NCBI GenBank assembly: GCA_039714175.1 | Contig: JBDLJV010000124.1 | Location: 1 to 6,936 of the forward strand | Direction: 5' to 3' | DNA: 6,936 bases | DNA from: B3-G11 sp039714175 | GTDB lineage: Bacteria > Actinomycetota > Acidimicrobiia > Spongiisociales > UBA5794 | In this document: positions 5,519-6,936 of the stretch, one piece after another | Numbering within the stretch: position 1 is the first letter of the stretch | Layout of the letters: each line of letters opens with the position of its first letter | The notes under the pieces: model-generated | The model's input: only the letters and a program-made list of their open reading frames with translations | What the model was told of the DNA's origin: nothing | The model's database searches: none | Position numbers and translations under genes: made by a program

Positions 5519-6936
5519 GTGTCCGCTATCGACTACCACGCGATTCTTCCGGAGATCATCCTCGCCGCAACGGTGTTGATGGCGCTGGTGGTCGATCTCG
5601 TCACGAAGAAGAAGTATCTCGTGGCGGTTACCTCCATGGTCGGTTTGTTTGCCGCGTTGATCCCTGTGCTCACGCTGGCGTTCTGCGGAAGCCTCGAGTT
5701 CTGTGCTTCTTCGGGTGCAGAGCGCATCCTGTTCGGCGGTTCGTATGTTGTCGATGGGTATGCGCTCGTGCTCAAGGGCGTCTTCATCTTCGCTGCGTTC
5801 ATTGCGCTTCTGTTGTCGATCGGGTACCTCGAGACAGACCGCTATTACGAGGGGGAGTACTACTTCCTGCTCATAGCATCGGCGCTTGGCGCTGTGGTCA
5901 TGGCGTCGTCCAGGGACTTCGTAACGATGGTCGTTGCGCTGGAACTCGTGTCGGGTCCCGCCTTCCTGCTGGCTGGCTGGCGTAAGGGTGATCCGAAGTC
6001 GAACGAGGCTGCGCTCAAGTTCTTCATCACGGGCGTGCTGGCGCTGGCCCTCCTGTTGATGGGGGTGTCGCTGGTCTACGGTCTGACGGGGAGCCAGCAG
6101 TTCGACCAACTGGCAGCTCTGTCTGCTGACGTCGTCGATGTGCCGCTATTCACGCTCGGCGTGATCTTCATCCTCCTCGGCTTCGGCTTCAAGGTGTCTG
6201 CGGTGCCGTTCCACTTCTGGACACCGGACACGTACGAAGGCGCCCCCACTCCCGTGACCGCATGGCTCGCTGTTGGATCCAAGGGCGCCGGGTTCGTCGG
6301 CCTGCTCTCGATCGCGTACCTCGCTTTCCCAACGGTGACCGAAGTCTGGGGTCCGGTCATGTGGGTTGTGGCGTTCCTATCGATGACCGTCGGCAACATC
6401 GTTGCGATCAAACAGACGAACGTCATCAGGCTGCTCGGCTACTCCTCGATCGCCCAGGCGGGATTCATGCTTGCGCCGTTCGGTGCAGCTGCAGCGTCAG
6501 GAGCAGACAACCTCGATCAGGCCTTCTACGCAACGGTTACCTACTTCGTCATCTACGCGGTAATGAACCTCGGAGCATTCGCAGTTGCGATCATCATCGG
6601 ATCTCGCGTCGGCTCGTACGAGCTCGAGGATTGGGCCGGCCTGAACCGTTGGGCACCCGGTCTTGCGATCTCCGTCGCCGTGTTCTTCATGTCTCTTGCC
6701 GGGGTTCCGCCGCTTGCCGGGTGGTTCGCCAAGTTCGCCATGTTCTCAGCCACCATCGGCGTCGGGAACTGGTGGGGCTACAGCATTGCGATCGCCGCAG
6801 CTATCAACGCCGTGATCGCGTTCGTCTACTACTCGAAGGTCCTCAAGTCCGCGTTCTTCGATCAGGTACCTGACGGAGTCGACGTCGAGGCCCTCGAGGA
6901 GATCGAGGTCCCAGGACCGATCGGTTTCGCTCTCGG
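5519..6936 (+). CDS. nuoN: NADH-quinone oxidoreductase subunit N, 3' end outside window
   Basis: NuoN is the antiporter-like proton channel nearest the quinone module. A GTG start at 5519 (MSAIDYHAILPEIILAATV) opens a frame with no stop up to the window edge: 472 complete codons plus two bases. Family members usually have 480-550 residues, so most of the protein is present and only the last helix or so is cut off. Channel residues are visible: Glu142 in ALELVSGPAFLL (E. coli Glu133), Lys167 in AALKFFITG (Lys158), Lys225 in GFGFKVSAVPFHFWTPDTYE (Lys217), Lys255 in AVGSKGAGFV (Lys247) and Lys405 in GWFAKF (Lys395), which follows the MSLAGVPPLAG signature. Two cysteines, Cys56 and Cys62, sit in the loop after helix 2, expected on the outer face. 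The acidic tail VDVEALEEIE near the end is the usual cytoplasmic loop before the final helix. The start is 1 nt after the nuoM stop, so it is likely coupled. Confidence 0.96.
   Translation, partial: MSAIDYHAILPEIILAATVLMALVVDLVTKKKYLVAVTSMVGLFAALIPVLTLAFCGSLEFCASSGAERILFGGSYVVDGYALVLKGVFIFAAFIALLLSIGYLETDRYYEGEYYFLLIASALGAVVMASSRDFVTMVVALELVSGPAFLLAGWRKGDPKSNEAALKFFITGVLALALLLMGVSLVYGLTGSQQFDQLAALSADVVDVPLFTLGVIFILLGFGFKVSAVPFHFWTPDTYEGAPTPVTAWLAVGSKGAGFVGLLSIAYLAFPTVTEVWGPVMWVVAFLSMTVGNIVAIKQTNVIRLLGYSSIAQAGFMLAPFGAAAASGADNLDQAFYATVTYFVIYAVMNLGAFAVAIIIGSRVGSYELEDWAGLNRWAPGLAISVAVFFMSLAGVPPLAGWFAKFAMFSATIGVGNWWGYSIAIAAAINAVIAFVYYSKVLKSAFFDQVPDGVDVEALEEIEVPGPIGFAL

Noticed and set aside
1..6936. 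Undescribed defence, mobile or biosynthetic system
   Set aside because: Every base but about 16 is assigned to conserved complex I genes in canonical order. I saw no transposase, integrase, tRNA, CRISPR-like repeats or unknown gene.

Overview
The window lies entirely inside a respiratory complex I (NDH-1, proton-pumping NADH:quinone oxidoreductase) operon. It carries seven genes, all on the + strand, in the canonical order nuoH (3' end only), nuoI, nuoJ, nuoK, nuoL, nuoM and nuoN (5' part only). Nearly every base is coding. The longest gap between genes is 13 nt (nuoL-nuoM), and the other junctions are 1-4 nt overlaps or 1-2 nt gaps. The layout therefore looks like one translationally coupled transcript whose promoter and terminator lie outside the window.

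The organism is probably a high-GC bacterium, and I favour an actinobacterium (possibly an Acidimicrobiia-like lineage). This is inferred from the GC-rich third codon positions and from the NuoI ferredoxin motifs (first cluster ending CARECPDWC, second CMYCGICVEVCP) and the NuoJ MITRAPLG segment. From memory, these resemble the proteins of the second, shorter nuo cluster of actinobacteria more than the classic 14-gene set. I cannot confirm the taxon without a database search.

Region by region: 1-471 is the C-terminal part of NuoH, the quinone-chamber membrane subunit. 471-938 is NuoI, which holds two [4Fe-4S] clusters. 935-1495 (NuoJ) and 1492-1797 (NuoK) are the small membrane subunits linking the quinone site to the antiporter-like arm. 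1800-3911 (NuoL), 3925-5517 (NuoM) and 5519-6936 (NuoN, running off the end) are the three antiporter-like proton channels. Electrons pass through the NuoI clusters to quinone at NuoH, and the resulting conformational or electrostatic change travels through NuoH/J/K to NuoN, M and L. All the key membrane Lys, Glu and His residues I could align from memory with E. coli NuoK, L, M and N are present, so the complex looks functional.

No undescribed system, mobile element, RNA gene or CRISPR array is visible. The points worth a second look are variations within known subunits: a His/Glu/Gly-rich repeated N-terminal extension on NuoL, an apparent 26-residue duplication in the NuoL lateral helix, loss of a usually polar residue in NuoJ TM3, a NuoM loop insertion, a Cys pair in NuoN, and the NuoI subtype.
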